A DNA stretch of 64,000 nt from Pelagibacterales bacterium SAG-MED15. GTDB taxonomy: Bacteria; Pseudomonadota; Alphaproteobacteria; Pelagibacterales; Pelagibacteraceae. The position numbers were made by a program, and so were the translations under genes. The stretch spans positions 186,001-250,000 of the forward strand of contig JACWDM010000001.1 of the NCBI GenBank assembly GCA_014654065.1. The letters are read 5' to 3'. Shown in pieces: positions 25,691-34,115 of this stretch. A model generated the notes under the pieces. That model had not been told where the DNA came from and did not search any database. It was given only the letters and a program-made list of their open reading frames with translations. How positions within the stretch are numbered: position 1 is the stretch's first letter; each line of letters starts with the position of its first letter.

Positions 25691-26971
25691 CTATCTTTTT
25701 TTTTTGAATCTATTTTTTTTAAATTTTTTAAAAGAAAAATTTTTTGGCCTCTTTCTATTTTTAAATTTATTTTTTTTGCCAGGCTTATTGTTGTGAGATT
25801 TAGATTCATTTCTAAAAAACTTTCCTTTCTTTCTAAATTTATTGCTTTTATGTTTTTTAAAATTATTAAAATTTTTCTGCAAATTAAAATTTGGATCAAT
25901 TAGTTTTTGTATTTCTCGCCAAGTTCTTTGATCATTATTTGTTAAAAAAGTTAGAGCAGAACCATCTTTTCCTGCTCGTCCAGTTCTACCAACCCTATGT
26001 ATATAATCCTCTGGTACTTGTGGCAGATCAAAATTAATTACGTGCTGAATAAGTGGTATATCTAAACCTCTCGCCGCAACATCAGTTGCAACAAGTATTC
26101 TATTTTTTCCTGCTCTAAAACCTCTAATTACTCTGTCTCTCTTACTCTGTCTTAAATTACCATGAATAGCTTCCGCTGAATGATCATCAAATTTTAATTT
26201 TTTAACAATTTTATCAGCACCATGCTTTGTTTTAACAAATACCAGTATTGATCCCTTTCTTTCAAAAAGTTGATTAATAAGTTCATCGTATTTTTTTTCT
26301 TGAGTTGTTTGAAACACTTCCTGTTTAATTTTTTCAATTGGAGTTACGAGTGAACCTACAGAAATTCTATTTGGATTATTTAAATATTTTTGTGAAATCC
26401 TGAGAATGTTGCTTGGTAAAGTAGCTGAAAATAATAAAGTTTGATGATTTTTTGGTATGAACTTTAAGATTAATTCAATTTGAGGTGTAAACCCCATATC
26501 AAGCATTCTATCTGTTTCATCTAAAACAAGATAACTTACCTTAGACAAATTTAAACTTCTTCTTTTTAGATGGTCATTAATTCTTCCTGGAGTACCAACT
26601 ATAATTCTTGCTCTTTTATTTAATTGTTTTAATTGTCTATGCATACTCTCCCCACCAATTAATAAAGCATGACCAATATTTATTTTTTCAGACTTAAGTT
26701 TTAAAATTGTATTCATCACTTGGCTTGCAAGTTCACGTGTTGGGCAGATAATTAGACCAGCTGTATCCTTATTTAAAATTAATTTATTTATTAATGGAAT
26801 TGTAAAGGCCAATGTTTTCCCTGTACCAGTCTGAGCGGTTCCAAGAATATCTTTGCCACTTAAAGCAACTGGGATTGACTGACTTTGAATTGGAGTTGGT
26901 TTAATAAAGTTCGAATTCTTTAAAGTACTCTTTAAATTTATATCTATTGGTAGTTCATTAAAGTTTATCAT
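25691..26971 (-). CDS. DEAD-box RNA helicase (RhlE-like)
   Basis: A 426-residue ATP-dependent RNA helicase with motif order FIKPTPIQSQSIP (Q motif), AQTGTGKT (I), PTRELA (Ia), GTPGR (Ib), VLDETDRM (II, DEAD-type reading DETD), SATLP (III), VATDVAARGLD (V) and HRVGRTGRAG (VI). The C-terminal 55 residues are almost only Lys, Arg, Asn and Phe, an RNA-binding tail as in RhlE proteins. Motif II is DETD rather than DEAD, a known but less usual variant. It probably acts in ribosome maturation or RNA turnover. Confidence 0.94.
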   Translation of the reverse strand: MINFNELPIDINLKSTLKNSNFIKPTPIQSQSIPVALSGKDILGTAQTGTGKTLAFTIPLINKLILNKDTAGLIICPTRELASQVMNTILKLKSEKINIGHALLIGGESMHRQLKQLNKRARIIVGTPGRINDHLKRRSLNLSKVSYLVLDETDRMLDMGFTPQIELILKFIPKNHQTLLFSATLPSNILRISQKYLNNPNRISVGSLVTPIEKIKQEVFQTTQEKKYDELINQLFERKGSILVFVKTKHGADKIVKKLKFDDHSAEAIHGNLRQSKRDRVIRGFRAGKNRILVATDVAARGLDIPLIQHVINFDLPQVPEDYIHRVGRTGRAGKDGSALTFLTNNDQRTWREIQKLIDPNFNLQKNFNNFKKHKSNKFRKKGKFFRNESKSHNNKPGKKNKFKNRKRPKNFSFKKFKKNRFKKKR

Positions 26972-27118
26972 TTTGTATTTTAAATAAATTACCAGAACCC
27001 TTATATACTTTAGGGATAATTACAATGAATCCTTCATTCAATTACCACCTTAAATAAATGTTAAAATGGTCAATTTGTAACTTGTAAGGGATGATAATAC
27101 TTATATTATACAGCGAAT

Positions 27119-28228
27119 ATGCTTAGTTATATTGTTCCTTTTATAGTATTGATTTTGGTAGTTGTCTTCATTCATGAATATGGACACTATTATTATGCCA
27201 AAAAATATGGGGTAGGAATCACTGATTTTTCTATTGGATTTGGTAAAGAAATATTTGGTTGGAATGATAAGTCTGGAACTAGATGGAAAATTTGTTGGAT
27301 ACCATTAGGAGGTTATGTAAAGTTTTTTGGTGATAGAAATGTTTTTTCTCAAGCAGACTACGACGCAATATTGAAAAAATATAATGTAGAGGAAAGAAAA
27401 AAGCTATTCACTTTAAAACCACTTTACCAAAGAGCAATTATTGTTGCAGCCGGACCAATTGCTAATTTTATATTAGCTGCATTTATTTTTTTATTTATAT
27501 ACATGTTTGTAGGAAAAGATTTCACACCCGCGGTAATTAATGAAGTTCAAGTTGAGAGCCCTGCTGAACAAGCAGGTTTAAAGAAAAATGATATAATATT
27601 AGAGATAGATGGAACAGAGGTAAATAGTATTCTAGATGTATCCAAATTAATAACAATGTCTACATCTGAATTGATAGATTTTAAAGTATCAAGAAACGAT
27701 CAAGATTTATTTTTAAAAATTAAACCAAATATTATCTTAACAAAGGATAATTTAGGAAACAAAATTAATAAAAGAGTAGTTGGTATAACGTTAGGTGCTC
27801 AAAACAATCAAGTTAATCATGTTAAGCTTGGACCTGTCAAAGCTTTATACTACTCTGCATTTGAGGTTTACTTTGTTACTTCCTCAACATTAAAATATTT
27901 AGGCTCTATGATTTTTGGGAATGCTGATACATCTCAATTAGGTGGACCAATTCGTATTGCCAAAATCTCAGGTCAGGTGGCGCAATTTGGAATCATTCCT
28001 TTTTTAAGCATGATGGCTTATATCTCAATAAGTTTGGGTCTAATAAATTTATTTCCCATACCATTGTTAGACGGTGGTCATTTAATGTTTTATGGATTTG
28101 AAAAGGTTTTAGGAAAGCCACTAAGCCAAAAAACTCAGGAAGGTTTTTTTCGAATCGGAATGTTTTTATTATTGTCGTTAATGTTTTTTGCAACATTTAA
28201 TGATCTTAAAGATTTAGGTTTATTTTAA
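27119..28228 (+). CDS. rseP: site-2 membrane metalloprotease, RseP family
   Basis: A 369-residue integral membrane zinc protease. The active site HEYGH (residues 19-23) sits in the first helix. A PDZ domain occupies about 125-205 (VESPAEQAGLKKNDIILEIDG), and the second zinc-ligand motif is LLDGGHLMFYGFE near residue 320. The family cleaves anti-sigma factors and leftover signal peptides within the membrane. In most proteobacteria rseP sits between dxr and bamA; here it stands alone after a 147-base divergent gap with a small AATGAA-TCC-TTCATT inverted repeat (27024-27038). It may be a relocated or second copy. Confidence 0.92.
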   Translation: MLSYIVPFIVLILVVVFIHEYGHYYYAKKYGVGITDFSIGFGKEIFGWNDKSGTRWKICWIPLGGYVKFFGDRNVFSQADYDAILKKYNVEERKKLFTLKPLYQRAIIVAAGPIANFILAAFIFLFIYMFVGKDFTPAVINEVQVESPAEQAGLKKNDIILEIDGTEVNSILDVSKLITMSTSELIDFKVSRNDQDLFLKIKPNIILTKDNLGNKINKRVVGITLGAQNNQVNHVKLGPVKALYYSAFEVYFVTSSTLKYLGSMIFGNADTSQLGGPIRIAKISGQVAQFGIIPFLSMMAYISISLGLINLFPIPLLDGGHLMFYGFEKVLGKPLSQKTQEGFFRIGMFLLLSLMFFATFNDLKDLGLF

Positions 28229-28275
28229 AGGGTTTTAAAGACCTTAAATAATTCAATAAAATCAACGTTTTTTAT

Positions 28276-28342
28276 ACACAATATATTGTGTGGAAAAACA
28301 AGTTACGCACTAAAAAAAAGCTTGTAAAATGGACAATATTGT
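28276..28342 (+). promoter_or_regulatory. palindromes upstream of the HU gene
   Basis: ACACAATATATTGTGT (28276-28291) is a perfect 16-base palindrome. A second, shorter palindrome ACAATATTGT (28333-28342) shares the ACAATA core and lies 36 bases before the HU start. Spacing between palindrome centres is 54 bases. They look like paired sites for one dimeric regulator. Confidence 0.5.
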
Positions 28343-28377
28343 TAAGTATGTAATTAACCTTTAAAACCGGAGCTAAA

Positions 28378-28653
28378 ATGAACAAAAAACAACTGATAGC
28401 AAAGCTTTCTGGCAGCTTAAATTTAAGTAAAGCTGATGCAGAGCGTACTTTTGATACTATTACCAACACTATACTGGATGCTTTAAAAGGCGACGATTCA
28501 GTAAAAATTGCTGGTTTTGGTACTTATAAAGTAGCTAAAAGAAAAGCCCGAATTGGACGTAATCCAAGAACAGGAGAACAGATTCAAATTGGAGCATCAC
28601 AAAAAGTTAAGTTTTTGCCAGCTAAAGCACTAAAAGAAATTTTTAATAAATAA
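28378..28653 (+). CDS. hupB: HU-family nucleoid DNA-binding protein
   Basis: A 91-residue HU/IHF protein. MNKKQLIAKLSGSLNLSKADAERTFDTI is the helical dimer base, GFGTYKVAKRKARIGRNPRTGEQI the signature leading into the flexible DNA-bending arm, and KVKFLPAKALKEIFN the C-terminus. The arm carries the RNPRTG tip with the intercalating proline. A good Shine-Dalgarno (CCGGAG) precedes the ATG. It is a single gene with its own long, palindrome-bearing upstream region. Confidence 0.96.
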   Translation: MNKKQLIAKLSGSLNLSKADAERTFDTITNTILDALKGDDSVKIAGFGTYKVAKRKARIGRNPRTGEQIQIGASQKVKFLPAKALKEIFNK

Positions 28654-28660
28654 TTTCTTC

Positions 28661-28718
28661 AAACAGCCTTTATTGAGAATATCGATAAAGGCTGTTTCCA
28701 TATGCAAATTATGCATAT
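28661..28718 (+). terminator. hairpins after the HU gene
   Basis: AAACAGCCTTTAT (28661-28673) and ATAAAGGCTGTTT (28685-28697) pair perfectly over 13 bases with an 11-base loop, immediately followed by a second inverted repeat ATATGCA/TGCATAT (28700-28718). Neither is followed by a long T-run, so termination or 3'-end protection are both possible. Confidence 0.65.
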
Positions 28719-28767
28719 CTATATTTTCTAATCAACATTAGTTTTAAATTAAAAAGAAAATATAAGG

Positions 28768-28789
28768 ACCTCTTTAATAACAGGGAGGT
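28768..28789 (+). promoter_or_regulatory. possible Shine-Dalgarno-masking stem before amt
   Basis: ACCTC (28768-28772) is complementary to GAGGT (28785-28789), which is the core of the strong GGAGGT ribosome site of amt (ATG at 28793). Two further G-U pairs could extend it. The stem is short and may be fortuitous. Confidence 0.3.
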
Positions 28790-28792
28790 TTT

Positions 28793-30091
28793 ATGAAAAA
28801 ACTTATTAATAAATTGGTTGGTCCCGTCGTAGGTTTGCTATTTTTAATGAATATGAGTAGCACCGCCTATGCAGACACAACTGTTTCAGCAGAAGTTAGC
28901 TTTATTTTTAATACACTACTTTTCTTAATATGTGGTTTTTTAGTTATGTTTATGGCCGCAGGATTTGCGATGTTAGAATCAGGAATGGTTACATCTAAAA
29001 GTGTATCAGTAATTTGTGCGAAAAATATTGGGCTATTTTCAATAGCTGCAATAATGTTCTGGTTAGTAGGTTACAATTTAGCGTACGGTATTCCAGAAGG
29101 TGGATATATCGGTAAATTTGTACCGTGGTCAGATGCGAGCAAAATAGGTACTGGTTATGCAGATGGTTCAGATTGGTATTTCCAAATGGTATTCTGTGCA
29201 ACTACAGTATCAATTGTTTCTGGAACTTTAGCAGAGAGAATTAAACTATGGCCATTCTTTTTATTTGCTGCAATTTTAGCAGGTATTATTTATCCAATAG
29301 TAATGGGTTGGCAATGGGGAGGTGGCTGGTTAGCTGCTCGAGGTTTCTCAGACTTTGCAGGTTCAACTCTTGTACACTCTACTGGAGGAGCAGCAGCATT
29401 AGCTGGTGCAATCATTTTAGGTCCTAGACTTGGTCGATTTAATAAAAAAGGCGAGGCTGCTGCGATTAAGCCATTTGCAGCGTCATCTATACCATTAGTA
29501 ACATTAGGAGTTTTTGTACTTTGGTTAGGTTGGTTCGGATTTAATGGTGGATCACAATTAGCAATGGGAACAGCTGATGATGCAATTGCAGTGTCAAAAA
29601 TTTTCATTAATACTTTATTAGCTGGTGCTGGAGGAGTTATGGCAGCAGGAGCGGTTACAAAATTATCAGGAAAAACTGATGTTGTACAAATGCTCAATGG
29701 ATGTATTGGTGGTTTAGTAGCAATTACAGCAGAACCTTTATTGCCTTCACCATTAGCTGCAATAATGATTGGAGCAGTTGGTGGAATAATAGTTGTGTAT
29801 GGTACTAAATTCTTATTCGCAATGAAGATTGACGATGTAGTTGGTGCTGTGCCAGCGCACTTATTCGCAGGTATTTGGGGGACATTAATCGTCCCTGCAA
29901 CTAACTCAGGTGCTAACTTTGGAACTCAATTACTTGGAGTACTTTCAATTAACATATTTGTATTTGTTGTTGCATACATAGTATGGTCCCTAATGAAAGT
30001 TACAATGGGTATTAGATTGAGTAAAGAAGCAGAGATGAAAGGAACAGACGTTTCTGAGACTGGAGTTATTGCGTACTCAATTAGAGATTAG
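28793..30091 (+). CDS. amt: ammonium transporter
   Basis: A 432-residue Amt/MEP/Rh channel with a signal peptide (cleavage after TAYADT) and eleven predicted helices. Family motifs include FMAAGFAMLESGMVTSKS, DFAGSTLVHSTGGAAALAGA (with the first pore histidine) and a later GAVPAHLFAGIWGTL (second pore histidine). It imports ammonium. No glnK/PII gene is adjacent, as usually found next to amtB. It has a very strong ribosome site and a textbook terminator. Confidence 0.96.
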   Translation: MKKLINKLVGPVVGLLFLMNMSSTAYADTTVSAEVSFIFNTLLFLICGFLVMFMAAGFAMLESGMVTSKSVSVICAKNIGLFSIAAIMFWLVGYNLAYGIPEGGYIGKFVPWSDASKIGTGYADGSDWYFQMVFCATTVSIVSGTLAERIKLWPFFLFAAILAGIIYPIVMGWQWGGGWLAARGFSDFAGSTLVHSTGGAAALAGAIILGPRLGRFNKKGEAAAIKPFAASSIPLVTLGVFVLWLGWFGFNGGSQLAMGTADDAIAVSKIFINTLLAGAGGVMAAGAVTKLSGKTDVVQMLNGCIGGLVAITAEPLLPSPLAAIMIGAVGGIIVVYGTKFLFAMKIDDVVGAVPAHLFAGIWGTLIVPATNSGANFGTQLLGVLSINIFVFVVAYIVWSLMKVTMGIRLSKEAEMKGTDVSETGVIAYSIRD

Positions 30092-30129
30092 TTAACGAAT
30101 AAATCCCTTTTTAGTTAGTTAGCTATAAG

Positions 30130-30160
30130 AAAGGCCCGAGAAATCGGGCCTTTTTTTTTA
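30130..30160. terminator. bidirectional intrinsic terminator between amt and the glycosyltransferase-like gene
   Basis: AAAGGCCCGA (30130-30139), loop GAAA, TCGGGCCTTT (30144-30153) followed by a run of T to 30159. The same stem with the A-rich flank also reads as a terminator on the minus strand, where the convergent gene stops at 30158, inside the T-run. Confidence 0.93.
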
Positions 30161-31150
30161 TTCATATTTATTTTCGTCCCATAATTTCTTGTAATCGATG
30201 AATGGAGATAAACCATATCCAGAATTGATATTTGTAATATGCACCGCTAGTGATTTAATAGGAGAAATACAAATCTCTTTTTCGTAAATTTCATAAAAAT
30301 ATTTTTCCCATGGATTATTTAAATCTTCACATGTTTTAAAAAAAATATCCCAGTATTTATCAACAAAAGATTTTGGTACCATAAAAGTCATGAGTGTTTT
30401 TGAAATGGTTCTCCAATGCCTATTACTACCAATTAATAAGCTAGTTTTCTCATTATCCATATATAAGAAGGGATAATCAGCAGGACATATAAACAATTCC
30501 TTTTTAATTTGAGATGAAATTCTCTCATATGAGGATACCATTTCATCTAAAGCACTCTCAATGTGAATATAATCATCCTCTAAAAAATAAATTAAATCTT
30601 CTCCGTCATTTTTTCCGATTTCAAAAGCACGCAGTAAAGTAGATAAATTTGAAAAAGTTTCCCTCTTTACTTGTTTTTTTATTATATTTTCATGCATTGA
30701 AAGATCGTGATTAATAACTTCTACCTCTATATCTTCTGATTTAAATAAATTATTTATTTTATCTAAATTTTCATTACTAGAGTTATCATCAATTATTTTT
30801 AATTTTACTTTAACTTGAGGATTATTTTTATTTAAATATTTAATAGATCTGATTACTGAATAAAGTGATCTACAAACATATTCAATTTTAGGCTCATCAA
30901 AAATTCTTTTTCTATTTTGATTCCACATCTCAACATTTGTATTAGTCCTAAATATGATTAATAAAGATTTTATTTTTCTAGTCAGCTCAACTTCTCCGAG
31001 AGGCAAAACAATTGATTTTTTTAAATTAGATAAATTCTCATTTAATTCTTTGTTCAAAGTTGGAGATTTAAATTCATTTTGATCTATAAGCTCGAAGTCT
31101 AGAGCTTTAGCTATTTTAATAAAAAACTTTTTTAGGATGTTTTTTTTCAT
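30158..31150 (-). CDS. GT-A-fold glycosyltransferase-like protein
   Basis: A 330-residue cytoplasmic protein from the ATG at 31150; a TTG at 31168 would add six. The middle resembles family 2 glycosyltransferases: SLLIIFRTNT, IIDDNSS (nucleotide-sugar aspartates), and LIYFLEDDYIHIESALDEM, with EDDY in the position of the metal-binding DxD. The C-terminal part contains PYEKYFYEIYE-like aromatic stretches and HITNINSGYG. Residues 1-60 are lysine-rich without clear homology. It may modify a surface glycan. The donor and acceptor are unknown. Confidence 0.68.
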   Translation of the reverse strand: MKKNILKKFFIKIAKALDFELIDQNEFKSPTLNKELNENLSNLKKSIVLPLGEVELTRKIKSLLIIFRTNTNVEMWNQNRKRIFDEPKIEYVCRSLYSVIRSIKYLNKNNPQVKVKLKIIDDNSSNENLDKINNLFKSEDIEVEVINHDLSMHENIIKKQVKRETFSNLSTLLRAFEIGKNDGEDLIYFLEDDYIHIESALDEMVSSYERISSQIKKELFICPADYPFLYMDNEKTSLLIGSNRHWRTISKTLMTFMVPKSFVDKYWDIFFKTCEDLNNPWEKYFYEIYEKEICISPIKSLAVHITNINSGYGLSPFIDYKKLWDENKYE

Positions 31151-31179
31151 TTTTTTTGATATTAACAACTTAAATTATT

Positions 31180-31563
31180 ATGACTATAAAATCATCACAA
31201 AATCTTGTCGAGGAGGCACTAAAAGAAATTAATACCATCTCACCTGAGGACGCATTGAAAAAAATTAATGATAATAAGTGTAATTTAATTGATATAAGAG
31301 ATATTAGAGAACTTCAAAACTCAGGTAAGGTTGAAAACTCCATACATATACCTCGGGGTATGTTAGAATTCTGGATGGATCCAAATAGTGCTTATTTTAA
31401 AGAAGGTAAAATTGATATGGATAAAGAATTAGTTTTATTTTGTGCTGGAGGATTGAGATCTGCTTTAGGAGCAAAATCATTAAAGGATATGGGTTTTGAA
31501 AAAGTTTCTCATATTGATGGAGGTTTTGGAGCTATGAAAAATAAAGGTTTTAAAATAACTTAG
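31180..31563 (+). CDS. rhodanese-domain protein
   Basis: A 127-residue single rhodanese domain: NLIDIRDIRELQNSGKVENSIHIPRGML, then the active loop CAGGLRSA with the catalytic Cys88. Such proteins carry persulfide sulfur, for example to thiolation or detoxification enzymes. The loop CAGGLRS is a normal single-domain rhodanese type. Only two bases separate its stop from the convergent ABA4-like gene. Confidence 0.9.
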   Translation: MTIKSSQNLVEEALKEINTISPEDALKKINDNKCNLIDIRDIRELQNSGKVENSIHIPRGMLEFWMDPNSAYFKEGKIDMDKELVLFCAGGLRSALGAKSLKDMGFEKVSHIDGGFGAMKNKGFKIT

Positions 31564-31565
31564 GA

Positions 31566-32039
31566 TCAGTCAAACAAAGATATTCTCTTTGAATAAAAAA
31601 TTCTTATTATCCAATATAAGAACAAACCCAACACCCCAATAAAGTATGTAATTATTAATGGTAGTATGACTAAAAATTTGTTAATTAATAATTTCTGACT
31701 ATCTCTAACAATCCAAGAGCCACAAAATAAATTGACAGCCAAAAAGTGTGTCCAGAATGTAATAAGGAAAAAATTATCACTGAATAGGTCCTTAAGCTCA
31801 CCCATACCCAAATATAAATTAAAATTATTTAAAAAATTATAATCAAATTGATAAAGTAAATATAATAAATAGGTATATACCGATGCTAAAACCAAATAGG
31901 GAAATATTGAAATTACCAAATACTTACAAATGCTTGATTGAGGGAAAATAATAAGCACAAACCAGAATGGCAGAACCCCAATGTTCAACCATAGATATAT
32001 CATTTCCATACTAAAAAAATCAGAAATTTGTTCGATCAT
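31566..32039 (-). CDS. ABA4-like (DUF4281) membrane protein
   Basis: A 157-residue membrane protein with four probable helices. The pattern WLNIGVLPFWFVLIIFPQS, then WTHFLAVNLFCGSWIVRDS and a final VLGLFLYWIIRIFYS fits the DUF4281/ABA4-like family. The family is named after a plant protein needed for neoxanthin synthesis; bacterial members have no proven function. The assignment comes from recalled motif resemblance. Divergent from recX with 28 bases between starts. Confidence 0.68.
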   Translation of the reverse strand: MIEQISDFFSMEMIYLWLNIGVLPFWFVLIIFPQSSICKYLVISIFPYLVLASVYTYLLYLLYQFDYNFLNNFNLYLGMGELKDLFSDNFFLITFWTHFLAVNLFCGSWIVRDSQKLLINKFLVILPLIITYFIGVLGLFLYWIIRIFYSKRISLFD

Positions 32040-32067
32040 AAAAAAATATAATATATTAAATTACAGA

Positions 32068-32631
32068 ATGATTCCTATTAAAAATAAAAAAAAGTCGTTA
32101 GAAGTAACTGTTGATGAAATGCGTAATTTTTCACTAGTTTATATTGAAAAATATGCACCATCAAAACAACAGTTAAAGACCTATTTGTTAAAAAAATACC
32201 TAAAGACAAAGATACCAAATATTAACAAAAAAAATATTAATGATCTAATTGATGTTGTTTTAGAAGATTTAGAAAAATCAAAGTTTGTTAACGATAAGTT
32301 TTACTCAAAATCTAAAGCTGAAAGCTTGATAAGAAGAGGCAGTTCAATAAATAAAATTCGTAATTACTTAATATCTAAGGGAGTTCAAGACAAATATATA
32401 TCAGATACTATTAACGATATTAAGGACAACAATGAGGATCAAGATTTCTTTTCAGCAATAAAAGTTTGTAAAAAAAAAAGAATAGGACCGGCAAGAATAG
32501 AGGATAATAGACCCTTATTTTATAAAAAAGACATAGCAGTGCTTGCAAGGTCAGGTTTTGACTTTGAAACATCAAAAAAAGTGATGGATTTAAATAAAGA
32601 TGAATATTCAAAAATTATAAATTTACTTTAG
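32068..32631 (+). CDS. recX: RecX-family regulatory protein
   Basis: A 187-residue all-helical protein from the ATG at 32068. Tandem three-helix RecX repeats are visible as VDEMRNFSLVYIEKYAPSKQQLKTYLLKK, then FVNDKFYSKSKAESLIRRGSSINKIRNYLISKG, and a third at the end (KKDIAVLARSGFDFETSKKVMD). RecX modulates RecA filaments. recA is not adjacent. The sequence is divergent and lysine-rich as usual here, so this rests on the repeat pattern. It ends 5 bases before the convergent GFA gene. Confidence 0.8.
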   Translation: MIPIKNKKKSLEVTVDEMRNFSLVYIEKYAPSKQQLKTYLLKKYLKTKIPNINKKNINDLIDVVLEDLEKSKFVNDKFYSKSKAESLIRRGSSINKIRNYLISKGVQDKYISDTINDIKDNNEDQDFFSAIKVCKKKRIGPARIEDNRPLFYKKDIAVLARSGFDFETSKKVMDLNKDEYSKIINLL

Positions 32632-32636
32632 TAAAT

Positions 32637-33137
32637 TTATTTTCTATCTTTTAAGTGATTTTGACCATCATTAATTCTCACATCTAAATTAAATAATTCT
32701 TGAGGACTTATTCCATCTAAACAACCTACATTTATTCCATAGGTATTAGGATCACTTCTTCTTTGACTGTGAGTACTGATCCCACAAACATTACAAAAAA
32801 AATGTTTAGCAACATTAGTGTTAAATTGATAAAATGTAATATCTTTTTGTCCTTTTACAATCTCAAGATTTTTCTTTGGAACAATTGCTACTATAGTTCC
32901 TTTCCTTTTACACATTGAGCAGTTACACCTATAAAGATCATTTAATCCGTTGATAAGTTTGACATCAATCTCAACATTTTTACAATGACATGTTAATTTT
33001 TGTTTTACACTGTTTTTAATGTTTAAATAATAATTTATTTTATTTTTTATATAATTTTTAACAAAAACAAAAATCAAAAGACCAAAAATAGATACAGAAA
33101 CAATGATAATTAATATTATTCTTAATTGTTCACTCAT
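32637..33137 (-). CDS. membrane-anchored GFA-domain protein
   Basis: A 166-residue protein with one N-terminal membrane helix (about residues 7-28) followed by a GFA zinc domain: CHCKNVEID, NCSMCKRKG, FCNVCGIST. Anchoring of a GFA domain is uncommon. The domain's orientation depends on whether the helix is an anchor or an uncleaved signal. ATG overlaps the stop of cysQ by one base. No enzymatic role can be assigned. Confidence 0.78.
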   Translation of the reverse strand: MSEQLRIILIIIVSVSIFGLLIFVFVKNYIKNKINYYLNIKNSVKQKLTCHCKNVEIDVKLINGLNDLYRCNCSMCKRKGTIVAIVPKKNLEIVKGQKDITFYQFNTNVAKHFFCNVCGISTHSQRRSDPNTYGINVGCLDGISPQELFNLDVRINDGQNHLKDRK

Positions 33138-33910
33138 TACAAATTATTAGATCTTTTTAAAATTAAACTGGGGTTTTTAAAATCCTTTTTCCCATAAATA
33201 ATTTCATTTCCTTCATGATCTGTTATAATTCCTCCAGCATTTTCGAGGATAGCATGCCCTGCAGCAATATCCCATTCAGATGCCCTTGGTTCAGCAACAT
33301 ATAAATCGAATTCACCAGTTGCAACCACACAAAATTTTAAAGAACTTTTCATTCTTACATGACTAGTTACACCAAATTTATTATGTATTTGTAAAATTTC
33401 AGGCTTCAGATTCTTAGAATATGCAACAGCTATAACTTGGTCGTTTGGAGTTTTTTTTTCACACTGAATTTTTTTTTCTTTTTTATCAGAAAATTCAAAG
33501 CTAAAATCTTTCCCGTAGGAATAAAATAATCTATCTTTAGCAGGAGCGTATATTATTCCCATTATTGCTTTATTATTAATAATTAGACCAGCGTTTAAAG
33601 TAAATTCATCTCCATTGTTTATATAGTCATATGTGCCATCAATAGGATCAATTAACCAAAAATTTTTCAATTTAGTATTTAGTTTATTCTTATAGCTCTC
33701 TTCAGAAACAATTGGAATTTCAGGTGTAAGATTTGTTATTTTCTCAGTTAATATTTTATCAACTTCCAAATCTCCATTTGTAACTGGAGTTTGGTCGTCT
33801 TTGATCTCTTTTTTAAGACCTATTCTTCTAAGCTCAAGAGATAATTTTCCAGCAGATAAAAAAGTATCAACCAGCTCGTAATTTATTTTTTTAAGTTTTT
33901 TTTGATCCAT
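33137..33910 (-). CDS. cysQ: 3'(2'),5'-bisphosphate nucleotidase, CysQ family
   Basis: A 257-residue member of the inositol monophosphatase superfamily. Metal-binding motifs: PIVSEESY (first glutamate), WLIDPIDGTYDY and SEWDIAAGHAILENAGG. CysQ hydrolyses 3'-phosphoadenosine 5'-phosphate to AMP, recycling the by-product of PAPS-dependent sulfation. Other IMPase-like activities are possible. It begins 20 bases inside the DUF3553 gene upstream, and overlaps the GFA gene by one base, forming a three-gene unit. Confidence 0.88.
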   Translation of the reverse strand: MDQKKLKKINYELVDTFLSAGKLSLELRRIGLKKEIKDDQTPVTNGDLEVDKILTEKITNLTPEIPIVSEESYKNKLNTKLKNFWLIDPIDGTYDYINNGDEFTLNAGLIINNKAIMGIIYAPAKDRLFYSYGKDFSFEFSDKKEKKIQCEKKTPNDQVIAVAYSKNLKPEILQIHNKFGVTSHVRMKSSLKFCVVATGEFDLYVAEPRASEWDIAAGHAILENAGGIITDHEGNEIIYGKKDFKNPSLILKRSNNL

Positions 33911-34073
33911 TAATTTTTTCTAGTTGAATGTTATGTGCATTAATAACTTTTTTACCTACATTTTCAAAATTTACAGTTACTTTACCGTTAATTATTGATT
34001 GAACCTGCCCAATTCCCCAATCTTTGTTGTTAGGATGGATCACTTTTTCACCTGGTTCATAATCTAAAATCAT
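33891..34073 (-). CDS. DUF3553 family small protein
   Basis: A 60-residue protein with the DUF3553 pattern: [40 protein letters not shown], resembling a small beta-barrel like the CarD/UvrD C-terminal tail fold. Function unknown; related domains bind RNA polymerase or nucleic acid. It overlaps cysQ by 20 bases in another frame and is divergent from mnmA (42 bases). Confidence 0.82.
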   Translation of the reverse strand: MILDYEPGEKVIHPNNKDWGIGQVQSIINGKVTVNFENVGKKVINAHNIQLEKINGSKKT

Positions 34074-34115
34074 TTAATATTATTTATATTAGAAATAAGT
34101 ATAAATACCATCATT

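Noticed and set aside
25691..25860. Lysine-rich low-complexity end of the helicase gene as a possible frameshifted extension
   Set aside because: Basic RNA-binding tails of this kind are normal for RhlE-type helicases, and the frame is intact to its stop.
29290..29697. 135-codon open frame on the minus strand inside amt
   Set aside because: Proline/alanine/asparagine-rich translation typical of the antisense of Gly/Ala-rich membrane protein codons; no start signal or homology.
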